Part shown: piece after piece, positions 7,443 through 14,742 of the stretch
Layout: each line of letters opens with the position of its first letter
Position numbering within the stretch: position 1 is the stretch's first letter
Assembly: GCA_049647585.1 (NCBI GenBank)
Contig: JBARXY010000033.1
Span: 1 to 15,678, forward strand
From: JAGQSZ01 sp049647585
Lineage (GTDB): Bacteria; Actinomycetota; Acidimicrobiia; Acidimicrobiales; Microtrichaceae
Direction of reading: 5' to 3'
DNA: 15,678 bases
Program-made: the position numbers and the translations under genes
Notes under the pieces: generated by a model
Database searches by the model: none
What the model saw: only the letters and a program-made list of their open reading frames with translations
What the model was told of the DNA's origin: nothing

Positions 7443-8393
7443 TCACTTCGAACCAGAGTTACGGATCCGAGGATCAAGCACGGTGTACAGAAGGTCGACC
7501 ACGAAGTTGACCAGTACGTAGAGGATCGCGATCACAGCAACCATCGACTGGAACGCGACGATCTGGCGGCGGCTGATCGCTTCAAAAAGCATCGTGCCCA
7601 TGCCCGGCAGTGCGAACACCACTTCGACGATCAGCGCACCTCCGATCAGGGTCCCGACGTTGAGTCCGGCGACGGTCAGCAAGGTGAGCGACGACGGCCT
7701 CAGGGCATGTCTGAACAGAATCCGCTTCGACTTCAGCCCCTTGGCCTTGGCCATAAGGATGAAGTCCTCCTGCAGGGTTGCGATCATGTCGGTCCGCAGA
7801 AGTCGTTGGTAAACCGCAATCTGGCCGACCGCCAGCGTGACCGTCGGAAGGATCATGTACTGCACGTGTTCGACAAGGTTCTGACTAGGCGATCTATAGC
7901 CGGTGGTTTTGAACCAGCCGAGCTTGACTCCCAGGTAGTACTGCAGGACGAAGCCCAGAACGAAGTTGGGGATCGCCAACATCGCGAACGCGCTCGAGCT
8001 CGATAGTCGATCGAACCAGCCGCCCTGTTTGTAGGACGCGAAGATGCCGACGGGAATGGCGATCAGCAGCGCCAATACCTGGGCGTAGAGCATCAGTAGC
8101 AACGACACGGGCAACGCCTGCGTGAGGCGATCAGCGACTGGGCGTTGCGAGCTGACGGTGTAGTAGTTGCCGAAGTCGCCGGTCACGAAATCGCCGAGCC
8201 ATCGCCCGTAGCGGACCAGGACCGGGTCATTCAGGTGGAGTTGTTCTCGCAGCTGCTCACGCCGGTCGGGACTGGCGGATGGGGCCAGCACTTCGGCGGC
8301 ATCACCGGGGAGCAACTCCAACAGCAGCGATGCGAAGAGCGTGACGAGGATGACAGTCGCCACCAACTGCGCAAGCTTCTTGATGATCATCAT
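7443..8393 (-). CDS. ABC importer permease (DppB/OppB-like)
   Basis: The first permease of the importer (316 aa, usual length). It opens with a Lys-flanked membrane helix (MMIIKKLAQLVATVILV), then an extracytoplasmic region with PGDAAEVL and LHLNDPVLVRYGRWL, a conserved DppB-type signature. It has several further membrane helices and the EAA loop DFILMAKAKGLKSKRILFRHALRP that docks on an ATPase. The C-terminal VVFALPGMGTMLFEAISRRQ segment is also characteristic of the branch. The ATG at 8393 is followed by a second ATG and preceded by AGGGG about 8 bases upstream, a good ribosome site. It lies 196 bases after the binding-protein gene, in a gap with a hairpin and a minisatellite. Confidence 0.92.
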   Translation of the reverse strand: MMIIKKLAQLVATVILVTLFASLLLELLPGDAAEVLAPSASPDRREQLREQLHLNDPVLVRYGRWLGDFVTGDFGNYYTVSSQRPVADRLTQALPVSLLLMLYAQVLALLIAIPVGIFASYKQGGWFDRLSSSSAFAMLAIPNFVLGFVLQYYLGVKLGWFKTTGYRSPSQNLVEHVQYMILPTVTLAVGQIAVYQRLLRTDMIATLQEDFILMAKAKGLKSKRILFRHALRPSSLTLLTVAGLNVGTLIGGALIVEVVFALPGMGTMLFEAISRRQIVAFQSMVAVIAILYVLVNFVVDLLYTVLDPRIRNSGSK

Positions 8394-8459
8394 CTGAAAT
8401 CCCCTGAGAACTTCTGGTCACGCCACCGGGGCACAACGACAATGCCGCCCACACGGGCC

Positions 8460-8532
8460 GACAGAACTGAACCGGCCAGAACTGGAGCGGGCACAACTGG
8501 ACCGGCAGAGTTGGGCCGACAGGATTGGACCG
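8460..8532. repeat. Degenerate 14-15-bp tandem repeat between importer genes
   Basis: Five imperfect units lie at 8460-8474, 8475-8489, 8490-8504, 8505-8518 and 8519-8532. Read on the minus strand they follow roughly CGGTCCAGTTCTGNC. There is no spacer between units, which rules out a CRISPR array. It would be transcribed in the binding-protein/permease intercistronic leader. Confidence 0.65.
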
Positions 8533-8534
8533 GG

Positions 8535-8575
8535 GCGACGGTGATCGCATCCGTTCGGGACACAACCACCGTCGC
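8535..8575 (-). terminator. Intercistronic hairpin after the binding-protein gene
   Basis: Perfect 9-bp inverted repeats (8535-8543 and 8567-8575, GCGACGGTG / CACCGTCGC) enclose a 23-base loop. They begin 14 bases beyond the binding-protein stop. No U-tract follows, so it is more likely an mRNA-stabilising or partly terminating hairpin. Such elements often keep a binding protein more abundant than its permeases. Confidence 0.5.
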
Positions 8576-8589
8576 TCGATCCAATCGAT

Positions 8590-10248
8590 CTACTGGTCGA
8601 TCCACATTCCGGACACCGGGTTTCCTACGGCCAGGCCCGGGAACGGTTCGGAGCCATCGGGAAGCTTCGGGCCGAGGACGCCATGGACCTCGGGCGCCGT
8701 CGAAATGTCCCAGATGACCCAGTAGAGCCACATGCTGTAGCCCTCTTCACCGAAACGCTTGTTGACATCCTCGTAGATCGTGGTCCGCTTGGCCTTGTCG
8801 TCGGTGTGACGACCTTCGTCCAGGAGCCGGTCGATGTCGGGATCGTTGAACTTGGAGAAGTTCACTGGTGAGTCGCTCTTCCACCAGTTGTAGTTCGAGT
8901 CGGGGTCGCCACCGGGATAGTTGCGGAAGACCATCGCATCGAAGTCACCGGAGATTGCAGTGCTGATCAGCGCGGCCTGCTCCATATCGGTCAGAGTGAC
9001 CTTGATATTGGCCTTCTCGGCCATCTGCTGGGCCAACTGGGCCGAAGCCTTGGTCGCGGCATCAGGTGTCGAAATCAGCGTGAAGGCCAGGTCCTTGCCA
9101 GTTTCCTTCTTGTAGGCCGCTGCGTACCCCTTGGCCTTTTCCAGGTCGAACTTCGGATAGCCGGTGTCCTTCAGGTATCCCATGTTGCCCGGTGCGAATG
9201 GACCGTTGGCGATCTGGTTGATTCCCAGGTTCCGGCTCTCGTTGAAGGTCTCGACGTCGAGGGCGGAAATCACGGCGAGCCGTGCGTTCTTGTTGTTGAA
9301 CGGCTCCTTGGAGTTGTTCAACTGTCCGAACGTCACCTCGGCAAACTTGTCCGACTCGAGGTTCGTGACCTTGCCTTCGTCAGCTGCATTGCGGAGGGCA
9401 TCGATCTGCTCCGGCGTAGCGGTGTGCAATGCGTTGATGTCTCCGCCGAGGAGGGCGTTGGTACGAGACGAAGCCTCGATTATCGGGCGGTACTCGACCT
9501 CATCCAGATAGGGGAGTTTGCCGCCGTCGGCGTCAGTACCCCAGTAGTCAGGGTTCTTCTTGGTGAGCAGGTGATCGTTCTGTGCCCATTCGACAAGGCT
9601 GAACGGACCGGTGCCGATCAGCTTCGTGTCGCAGGTATCGGGGTCGTCGAGCTGCTCCTGGGCCATTATGCCGATTCGGCCCGAGCCGTACAGCGCTGCC
9701 GGGAACGCCGACCAAGGGCTGTTCATCGTCACGGTGACGCTCAGAGGATCCTTGACCGCGACGTCCTTGATGTTGGAGTACACGAATCGGAACAACAGCG
9801 GGTTACGGGCGGGATAGGTGCCGCGGTACGCATCCAGGTTGTTCTTGACCACTGTCGCGTCGAGAGCGGTTCCGTTGTGGAACTTCACTCCCTCGCGGAC
9901 CTTGATGGTCCATTCCGTGAAGTCGGCATTCGGTGTGACCGACTCGGCGAGGAACGGCACATAGTCGCCGTCGACGTTGGGTGCGGTAAGGGTGTCGTAG
10001 ATGGTCCGGGCAACCTGAATACCGGCGATGGCCAGCTGCGCCTCGGGTAGGCACCAGCCGTCAGCACTCTCAGCTTCGAGGGCGTACACGAGCTTTCCGC
10101 CGTAGACGGGTTTGGAGGAATCCTCTGACTTCGGCTTGTCGGCACCGTTGTCGGAGCCACCACCGCAGGCCCCGAGTATCAGCGTCGCGGCAAGAAATGC
10201 CCCGGTCGCTGAAACCCATCGCTTCCTTGGTGAACTTGAAGAACGCAA
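8590..10248 (-). CDS. Extracellular solute-binding lipoprotein, family 5 (DppA/OppA-like)
   Basis: This is the substrate-binding protein of the importer, anchored to the outer face of the membrane. The N-terminus has basic residues (SPRKRW), a hydrophobic stretch and the lipobox LGAC, giving a lipidated Cys at residue 28, followed by the Gly/Ser/Asp linker usual in Gram-positive lipoproteins. The mature part has family-5 hallmarks: GGKLVYALEAE, VREGVKFHNGTALDA and GTGPFSLVEW. I prefer the TTG at 10248, which has GGGGG about 5 bases upstream and gives a signal peptide of normal length. A TTG at 10293 adds 15 residues and an unusually long n-region. Family 5 binds di- and oligopeptides, nickel and other ligands; the ligand here is unknown. 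The upstream gap holds a CRP-like palindrome. Confidence 0.92.
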   Translation of the reverse strand: MRSSSSPRKRWVSATGAFLAATLILGACGGGSDNGADKPKSEDSSKPVYGGKLVYALEAESADGWCLPEAQLAIAGIQVARTIYDTLTAPNVDGDYVPFLAESVTPNADFTEWTIKVREGVKFHNGTALDATVVKNNLDAYRGTYPARNPLLFRFVYSNIKDVAVKDPLSVTVTMNSPWSAFPAALYGSGRIGIMAQEQLDDPDTCDTKLIGTGPFSLVEWAQNDHLLTKKNPDYWGTDADGGKLPYLDEVEYRPIIEASSRTNALLGGDINALHTATPEQIDALRNAADEGKVTNLESDKFAEVTFGQLNNSKEPFNNKNARLAVISALDVETFNESRNLGINQIANGPFAPGNMGYLKDTGYPKFDLEKAKGYAAAYKKETGKDLAFTLISTPDAATKASAQLAQQMAEKANIKVTLTDMEQAALISTAISGDFDAMVFRNYPGGDPDSNYNWWKSDSPVNFSKFNDPDIDRLLDEGRHTDDKAKRTTIYEDVNKRFGEEGYSMWLYWVIWDISTAPEVHGVLGPKLPDGSEPFPGLAVGNPVSGMWIDQ

Positions 10249-10340
10249 TTCGACCCCCGGTTGTTTGCTTCGAACTCGAGGTCTCGGCCGCAAATAGCGC
10301 TGAGAACCTCAATCTGGTTGCACCTGCGACAAAGGTCCGT

Positions 10341-10356
10341 AGTGACGCTCATCACA
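10341..10356. promoter_or_regulatory. CRP/GlxR-like operator upstream of the importer
   Basis: AGTGACGCTCATCACA contains the exact GTGA-N6-TCAC core and differs from the TGTGA-N6-TCACA consensus of CRP/GlxR-type regulators at one outer base. It lies about 92 bases upstream of the binding-protein start. A TAAGGT hexamer on the minus strand (10366-10371) could be a -10 box just upstream of it, in which case the site would repress. No -35 is clear. Confidence 0.45.
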
Positions 10357-10381
10357 GGTCGGCGAACCTTATCCGACTGAA

Positions 10382-10393
10382 CCGCGTACGCGG
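10382..10393. promoter_or_regulatory. 12-bp perfect palindrome in the importer upstream region
   Basis: CCGCGTACGCGG is a perfect palindrome located 10 bases upstream (minus strand) of the TAAGGT hexamer. Its position suits an operator, but a palindrome of this size in GC-rich DNA can arise by chance. Confidence 0.3.
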
Positions 10394-10430
10394 ACCACCC
10401 CGGACCGACGCTCACCTACCGACCGCGCAC

Positions 10431-11231
10431 TCAGCCCCACTGACCCCGCTCGATCAGTACGGACTTCAGCACGCTTGGATGATCAGTGAAGATCCCATCG
10501 ACACCCATGTCCAAAAGGCGGTTCATGTCCCCGGGGTCGTCGACCGTCCAGACCTGGACCTTCAGTCCCCGCTCGTGGGCGGCTGCCAAAAATCGTCTGG
10601 TAACTATCTTCACCGAGCCATGTCGCTCGGGGACCTGCAGACACTGATATCGCGGCACGCCCCTGGTTCTGGCATCCCCCGATGCCCGGCCATCCGTTGA
10701 GGAGCGAATGGTTGCGGCCCCCAGTAGCGCGGTCACCTCTCGAGGCGACGCCGAGCTGCACAGGCGCGGCCCCACCAGCGATCTGACACGGCGCATCCGA
10801 CGTTCCGAAAACGCCGCGACGCAGACCCGGTCGATCGCGTTGTGACGTCTCAGGGTTTCCGCGAAGGGGACAACGGCATCATCGGCCTTGACATCGATGT
10901 TGAACCGGACATCGGGAAACGCGTCGAACAGCTCATCCATCGTTGGAATTGGCTGGTCGTCCGCCATCCTGGCTGCGGCCACCTCGCTGTAGGGCAGCTC
11001 CGAAATCAGGCCACGACGGTCGGTGACCCGGTCGAGCGATTCATCGTGAAAGGCGACCAGTACCCCGTCTGCGGTCACGTGGACATCGGTCTCGAGGTAC
11101 TTGAATCCCAGGGCGGCGGCGGCGCTGAACGCCGCAATCGAATTCTCGGGTGCCGACTCGGTCCCGCCTCGGTGAGCGATCGCCACCGGATTTTCACTTT
11201 CCCAGAACTGATTGGCGCCCACGATGCTCAA
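10431..11231 (-). CDS. Glycerophosphodiester phosphodiesterase (GDPD family)
   Basis: Hydrolyses glycerophosphodiesters to sn-glycerol-3-phosphate and an alcohol in a metal-dependent reaction. The catalytic signature is present: AHRGG with His20, PENS at 28-31, ETD with metal-binding Glu47 and Asp49, and HD with His62. Later come NIDVK and the C-terminal VWTVDDPGDMNRLLDMGVDGIFTDHP, typical of the TIM-barrel end. No signal peptide is seen, so it should act in the cytoplasm. The TTG at 11231 is supported by GGAGG 7 bases upstream. It begins 15 bases after the stop of the fatty-acyl-CoA ligase, so the two are almost certainly co-transcribed. A stretch near residues 150-185 is Arg/Ser-rich and less family-like. 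In-frame GTG at 11222 is a weaker alternative start. Confidence 0.9.
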   Translation of the reverse strand: MSIVGANQFWESENPVAIAHRGGTESAPENSIAAFSAAAALGFKYLETDVHVTADGVLVAFHDESLDRVTDRRGLISELPYSEVAAARMADDQPIPTMDELFDAFPDVRFNIDVKADDAVVPFAETLRRHNAIDRVCVAAFSERRMRRVRSLVGPRLCSSASPREVTALLGAATIRSSTDGRASGDARTRGVPRYQCLQVPERHGSVKIVTRRFLAAAHERGLKVQVWTVDDPGDMNRLLDMGVDGIFTDHPSVLKSVLIERGQWG

Positions 11232-11246
11232 GCTAAACCCTCCGGG

Positions 11247-12860
11247 TCAGGAGCCTTGGCCCGAAATGGTCTCGCCCGTCTGGCCTGCCTGGACTGTCTG
11301 GCCTGCCTGGCCTGCCTGGGTCCAGTACTCGTCCTTGAGCAAACGCTTGAAAAGTTTTCCGGTCGGATGACGGGGCAGCTCCTCGCGGAAGTCGATCGAG
11401 CGTGGCACCTTGATCGACGCCAGGTGCTCCTTGGCGTAGGAAATCAGTTTGGCCTCGAGCGCCTTCGCCTCGGCCTCGCTGTCGGGCATCTTGGCCGGCT
11501 GAACCACTCCCTTGACCTCTTCGCCGAAGTCCTCGTTGGGGATGCCGAACACCGCGACGTCGATCACGTCCGGATGCATCGTCAGGATGTTCTCGGCCTC
11601 TTGGGGATAGATGTTCACTCCACCCGAGATGATCATGTACGCCTTGCGGTCCGACAGATAGAGGAAGCCGTCGGAGTCGACCCGACCAATGTCCCCGAGT
11701 GTCGAGTAGCCCTGCGGGCTGTACGAGCCGGCGGTTTTGTCGGGGTCGTTGTGGTAGCTGAATCGGGTGTCGGACTCGAAGTAGACCGCGCCGGTCTCAC
11801 CGACGGGCAACTCGTTTCCATCTGCGTCGAGGATGTGGAGGGTGCCAGCCAAGGGTTTGCCGACGGTTCCCTTGTGGGCCAACCAGTCCTCGGAGTTGGT
11901 CCAGCAAAAACCGTTCCCCTCGGTGCCGGCGTAGTACTCGTGGAGGACGGGACCCCACCAGTCGATCATGCGCTCCTTGACCTCGATCGGACACGGCGCA
12001 GCGGCGTGGACCGCAACCTGCAGCGACGCTGTCGAGTAGCGGTTACGCACCTCGTCGGGCAGTTTCAGCATCCGCACGAACATGGTCGGAACGAACTGCC
12101 CGAAGGTCACCTGATGCTTCTCGATCAACCGCAGCGTCTCCTCAGGTTCGAAGTGCTCCATGACAATTACCGTGCCACCGGCGCGCTGGACCTGCATGCA
12201 GAACCGCAGGGGAGCGGCGTGGTACAGGGGAGCGGGCGAGATATAGACAGTGTCGGTATTGGCGCCGAAGAGCATCGTGACCAGCATCGTCAGCGGCTCC
12301 GGTGTGCCCAGCGGGTCGCCGTTCAGCGGTGCCAGCACACCCTTCGGGCGGCCAGTGGTCCCCGAGGAGTACAGCATGTCCATTCCGGCCACGGCGTTCT
12401 CGATATCGGCCGTCGACTGTTGGGCGACGGCCGCCTCGAACGATTCGTGGATCCCGAACGGCTCATCAAGGGTGAATCGGTGTTCGACGCCCGGGGTCCC
12501 AGCGACGATCGCCTCGGCCACGTCAGCCATGTAGTGCGAGACGATAAACACCTTCGCTCCGCAATCGTTCACTATGTACTCGACCTCCTCGGAGGTCAGT
12601 CGGGACGAGATCGCTGTGAAGTACAAACCGGCATAGTGCGCTCCCCAGGCAAGGCTCAGGTACCAGGGATGATTCTCCATGCACCAAGCGACGTGATCAC
12701 CGGGTTCGAGCCCGAGGGACTTGAACAGGTGCGCAATCTGGTTGGCCCGTTCGTGGAGTTCCCGATAGCTCACGGACTCCCCGGTTGCCGCCATCACGTA
12801 GGCCGGCTTGTCCCCGAACGACTCGACATGGGCGCCCGGATAGAAAAGTGTCTCTGACAA
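11247..12860 (-). CDS. Fatty-acyl-CoA ligase (AMP-forming, FadD-like)
   Basis: An ANL-family ligase forming acyl-CoA from a carboxylate, ATP and CoA. It has the phosphate loop YSSGTTGRPKG (residues 164-174), YYAGTEGNGF as the A5 motif, STLGDIGRVDSDGFLYLSDRKAYMIISGG across A7/A8, and PRHPTGKLFKR with the catalytic Lys near the end. The frame stays open well upstream, but those residues look non-coding. I choose the TTG at 12860 because GGGGG lies 9 bases upstream and the protein (537 aa) then has normal length; TTG at 12866 is possible. The last 20 or so residues are a low-complexity AGQ-repeat tail made by a 9-bp DNA repeat. It is the first gene of the minus-strand block. A TAGCAT hexamer at 12913-12918 (minus) is a weak -10 candidate. 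Confidence 0.9.
   Translation of the reverse strand: MSETLFYPGAHVESFGDKPAYVMAATGESVSYRELHERANQIAHLFKSLGLEPGDHVAWCMENHPWYLSLAWGAHYAGLYFTAISSRLTSEEVEYIVNDCGAKVFIVSHYMADVAEAIVAGTPGVEHRFTLDEPFGIHESFEAAVAQQSTADIENAVAGMDMLYSSGTTGRPKGVLAPLNGDPLGTPEPLTMLVTMLFGANTDTVYISPAPLYHAAPLRFCMQVQRAGGTVIVMEHFEPEETLRLIEKHQVTFGQFVPTMFVRMLKLPDEVRNRYSTASLQVAVHAAAPCPIEVKERMIDWWGPVLHEYYAGTEGNGFCWTNSEDWLAHKGTVGKPLAGTLHILDADGNELPVGETGAVYFESDTRFSYHNDPDKTAGSYSPQGYSTLGDIGRVDSDGFLYLSDRKAYMIISGGVNIYPQEAENILTMHPDVIDVAVFGIPNEDFGEEVKGVVQPAKMPDSEAEAKALEAKLISYAKEHLASIKVPRSIDFREELPRHPTGKLFKRLLKDEYWTQAGQAGQTVQAGQTGETISGQGS
11282..11317 (-). repeat. 9-bp tandem repeat encoding AGQ units
   Basis: Four 9-bp units (11282-11290, 11291-11299, 11300-11308, 11309-11317) follow GGCCTGCCT; three are identical and one has diverged. 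They encode AGQ/TVQ triplets at the extreme C-terminus of the ligase, after the catalytic Lys segment. The unit is three codons, so copy-number change keeps the frame. Confidence 0.75.
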
Positions 12861-13239
12861 CGTCAAATTCCCCCTGGAATTGCAGCCCTTCACACGAGCT
12901 GGCAGTGACCGGATGCTACCTGCCCGTTCCGGCAAGCAGACCGAGTTGAGCTGACTCGTCTCTGATGAGATGCACACTTGGGCGGAGTGGGTGCGGGACA
13001 CCACCTACCAGTGGTGCTTGAGGCGGTCTCCTTCAGCGACGCGGCGAACTTTTGCTTGACGGGATCCATCTCGGCTGTTGGTACTTGTTGCAAGGGCTTT
13101 GGGGGGCGTTATGGGTTACCGCGAAGTGACGGCGCCGCAGTGTTGACGTTGAGTGACGCTCGGCCAGCGCCAGCGGGCGTGAGTTTGAATGGCGAGGCAC
13201 CATGTCCGGACACCTGGGTTACCGCCGCTGAACCCTTGA
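12861..13239. other. Intergenic region with no supportable gene
   Basis: About 380 bases between the divergent ligase and beta-sandwich genes. A perfect 6-bp hairpin (12999-13016, CACCAC / GTGGTG, 6-base loop) is the only clear structure. One plus-strand frame remains open through 13021-13300 with coding-like composition (PCPDTWVTAAEPLSVRLPTS near 13197-13255). It could be a frameshifted 5' part of the beta-sandwich gene, but I cannot connect the frames with confidence. It should also contain the ligase promoter. Confidence 0.5.
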
Positions 13240-14124
13240 GTGTTCGGCTACCCACGTCCTGTTCGAACGAAACAACGATGTTCTATGGTGGACAACGGCA
13301 GGGTCGGCGCCAGAGTCGAAGACCCCGAGACTGCGTCGATCTCGACAATTCCTGGGGGTTTGAGTGTTGTGCCGGGGCTCACTTATCAAAGCGACTTGTG
13401 GGCCCGGGGGTCGGGGTCGATTGTGGTCGAGGTCGACTGGTTTGATCGTGACGCCACACTCGTTTCGACATCTGTCAGGTCCGCGGTTGCTTTGGGCAGT
13501 GAGAGCCGTCATGTCGAGACGGTTGTCGATGCTCCGTCTGGGGCCGTGAGGGCGTCGATGCGTGCCAGGTTTGTCGGGACGGCACAAGGCGATGTGATGT
13601 GGGTCGACTCGGCCCAGTTCAGTCGCTTGTCGTTGTGGCCCGAAGTTGGCCAGCTCGCCGGGTTCCAAAGCGATTTCGATGCGACCAACCCGTATGGGTG
13701 GGCCGGGTCCGCACTGGGTGTCGGTGTCGATGTCGCCGTCGATCCACTCACAGAGGACGGTTACAGCCTTGTTGTGACTGCGGGTGCCGAGGGCTGGGGT
13801 GTGCACAGTGAGTCTGTCGGCGGGCGCATCCCGGTGACAGCGGGCAGTCCGATGACCGGGGTCGCGCAAGTCAACCTCGGCGGGTCCACGGTCCGCGCGG
13901 CTGTTGTGTCACTCGAGTGGCTGGACGTTAACGGGAGCGTGGTTTCTGCGACTACCGGTGTGCCGGTCGCTGGTATTGGTTGGGTTGATGTTGCGGTCGA
14001 CGCCTTGGTGCCCGCGGGCGCGGCCGATGTCCGGTTGCATATCGATATGACAGGCACGACGGAGGGGGAGATTCACATGGTCCGCTATGCCCAGATCTGT
14101 CGAGGCGTTAACCCCAGTGCATAA
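13240..14124 (+). CDS. Two-domain beta-sandwich protein, 5'-incomplete (CBM/phage-tail-like)
   Basis: The protein has two related segments, at about residues 40-130 and 195-285. Both show hydrophobic beta-strand patterning: VEVDWFDRDATLVST aligns with VSLEWLDVNGSVVSA, and FVGTAQGDVMWVDSAQF aligns with MTGTTEGEIHMVRYAQI. Such jelly-roll modules occur in carbohydrate-binding domains and actinophage minor tail proteins; family assignment is inference. The first repeat lacks its expected leading strands, and the linker FQSDFDATNPYGW before repeat 2 has no in-frame counterpart before repeat 1. Neither the GTG at 13240 nor the ATG at 13285 has a ribosome site, and there is no signal peptide. The gene is probably a truncated or frameshifted remnant. 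Its stop overlaps the lipoprotein start (GTGCATAA), and its 3' tail recurs twice downstream. Confidence 0.55.
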   Translation: MFGYPRPVRTKQRCSMVDNGRVGARVEDPETASISTIPGGLSVVPGLTYQSDLWARGSGSIVVEVDWFDRDATLVSTSVRSAVALGSESRHVETVVDAPSGAVRASMRARFVGTAQGDVMWVDSAQFSRLSLWPEVGQLAGFQSDFDATNPYGWAGSALGVGVDVAVDPLTEDGYSLVVTAGAEGWGVHSESVGGRIPVTAGSPMTGVAQVNLGGSTVRAAVVSLEWLDVNGSVVSATTGVPVAGIGWVDVAVDALVPAGAADVRLHIDMTGTTEGEIHMVRYAQICRGVNPSA

Positions 14125-14533
14125 ATCTCAGATGCCAAAACCTTGTTTGAGCGCAATGATTGGCGCTGCCGTGCTGGTCGTTGTGTTGCTGTCTGGTTGC
14201 GGGTTTTCGAAGCCTCTACCCACGGTAGGCGACGTTACCGAGGGAATGCGTTTAGCGTACCCAGGTGCGACGGTGGTTAAGGAGGGTGGAACCGATGCTC
14301 ACGACGACACCTACCTCGATGGTGGAGGCTTTCACCAGCCTTTTAGTCTGGGCTTGTACTACGAGTTGGCTGAACCGACCAAACGTGACGAAATTTTTGA
14401 TTGGACACGTGACCAAGCCGACGAGATCGGTCTTGAGGACTGTGAGATTCAGCCCTCTGATGATCAAATAGAGGTTAAATACATAAAACTAATCTGTGAC
14501 GCTGAGAAGCTGACTGGTTACCCAGGGGGGTAA
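14117..14533 (+). CDS. Secreted lipoprotein, copy 1, C-terminus cut by poly-G frameshift
   Basis: The signal peptide has a hydrophobic core (MIGAAVLVVVLL) and the lipobox LSGC, with lipidated Cys28. The mature part begins GFSKPLPTVGDVTEGM and contains DDTYLDGGG, AEPTKRDEIFDW and two further Cys (EDCEIQ and LICDAEK) that could form a disulfide. I do not recognise the family. The GTG at 14117 is chosen because GTGCA is conserved in all three tandem copies and overlaps the upstream stop; the ATG at 14132 is a good alternative. The frame ends at TAA straight after a run of six G (14525-14530). With one more G it would read on to TGA at 14629-14631, adding a tail (VTLIFDDAMGGEQATS...) matched in copy 2. 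The later half of the gene is more AT-rich than the minus-strand block. Confidence 0.75.
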   Translation: MHKSQMPKPCLSAMIGAAVLVVVLLSGCGFSKPLPTVGDVTEGMRLAYPGATVVKEGGTDAHDDTYLDGGGFHQPFSLGLYYELAEPTKRDEIFDWTRDQADEIGLEDCEIQPSDDQIEVKYIKLICDAEKLTGYPGG

Positions 14534-14647
14534 CACTAATATTTGATGATGCAATGGGGGGTGAGCAGGCGACTTCAAGCGATGGACTGGCCACCAAATA
14601 CAAGGTTGTAATTGCATTGTACGCGCCGTGAACTTCATGGCTTTGTC

Positions 14648-14742
14648 GGGCGGTTGCGTGTCGATATGACTGGCACGACGGTCGGGAGGTTCACATGGTC
14701 CGCTATGCACAGATCTGTCGAGGCGGTGATATGTGTGCATGA
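14648..14742 (+). pseudogene. Copy 2 of the beta-sandwich 3' tail, frameshifted
   Basis: The fragment reads RLRVDMTGTTVG, then after a one-base deletion relative to copy 3 (near 14684-14690) VRYAQICRGGDMCA and TGA. This matches the end of the full gene (RLHIDMTGTTEG...VRYAQICRGVNPSA). There is no start codon and no upstream domain, so it is a remnant left by tandem duplication. Its TGA overlaps the GTG start of lipoprotein 2, mirroring copy 1. Confidence 0.75.

Noticed and set aside
8460..8532. CRISPR-like array
   Set aside because: Units are 14-15 bp, degenerate and contiguous with no spacers, and there are no cas genes.
10842..12857. A 671-codon open frame on the plus strand, opposite the ligase and phosphodiesterase genes
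   Set aside because: It is antisense to two intact enzyme genes with complete catalytic motifs. Its translation is Arg/Gly/Val/His-rich with no domain. Long antisense frames are common in GC-rich DNA.
12889..12909. TCACA...AGTGA pair upstream of the ligase as a CRP-like site
   Set aside because: The half-sites are in the reverse orientation (TCAC first, GTGA second) and separated by 9 bases, so they do not match GTGA-N6-TCAC.
13219..13869. A 216-codon minus-strand frame opposite the beta-sandwich gene
   Set aside because: Arg/Pro/His-rich antisense translation with no pattern. The plus strand shows duplicated domains and tail copies that keep codon structure.
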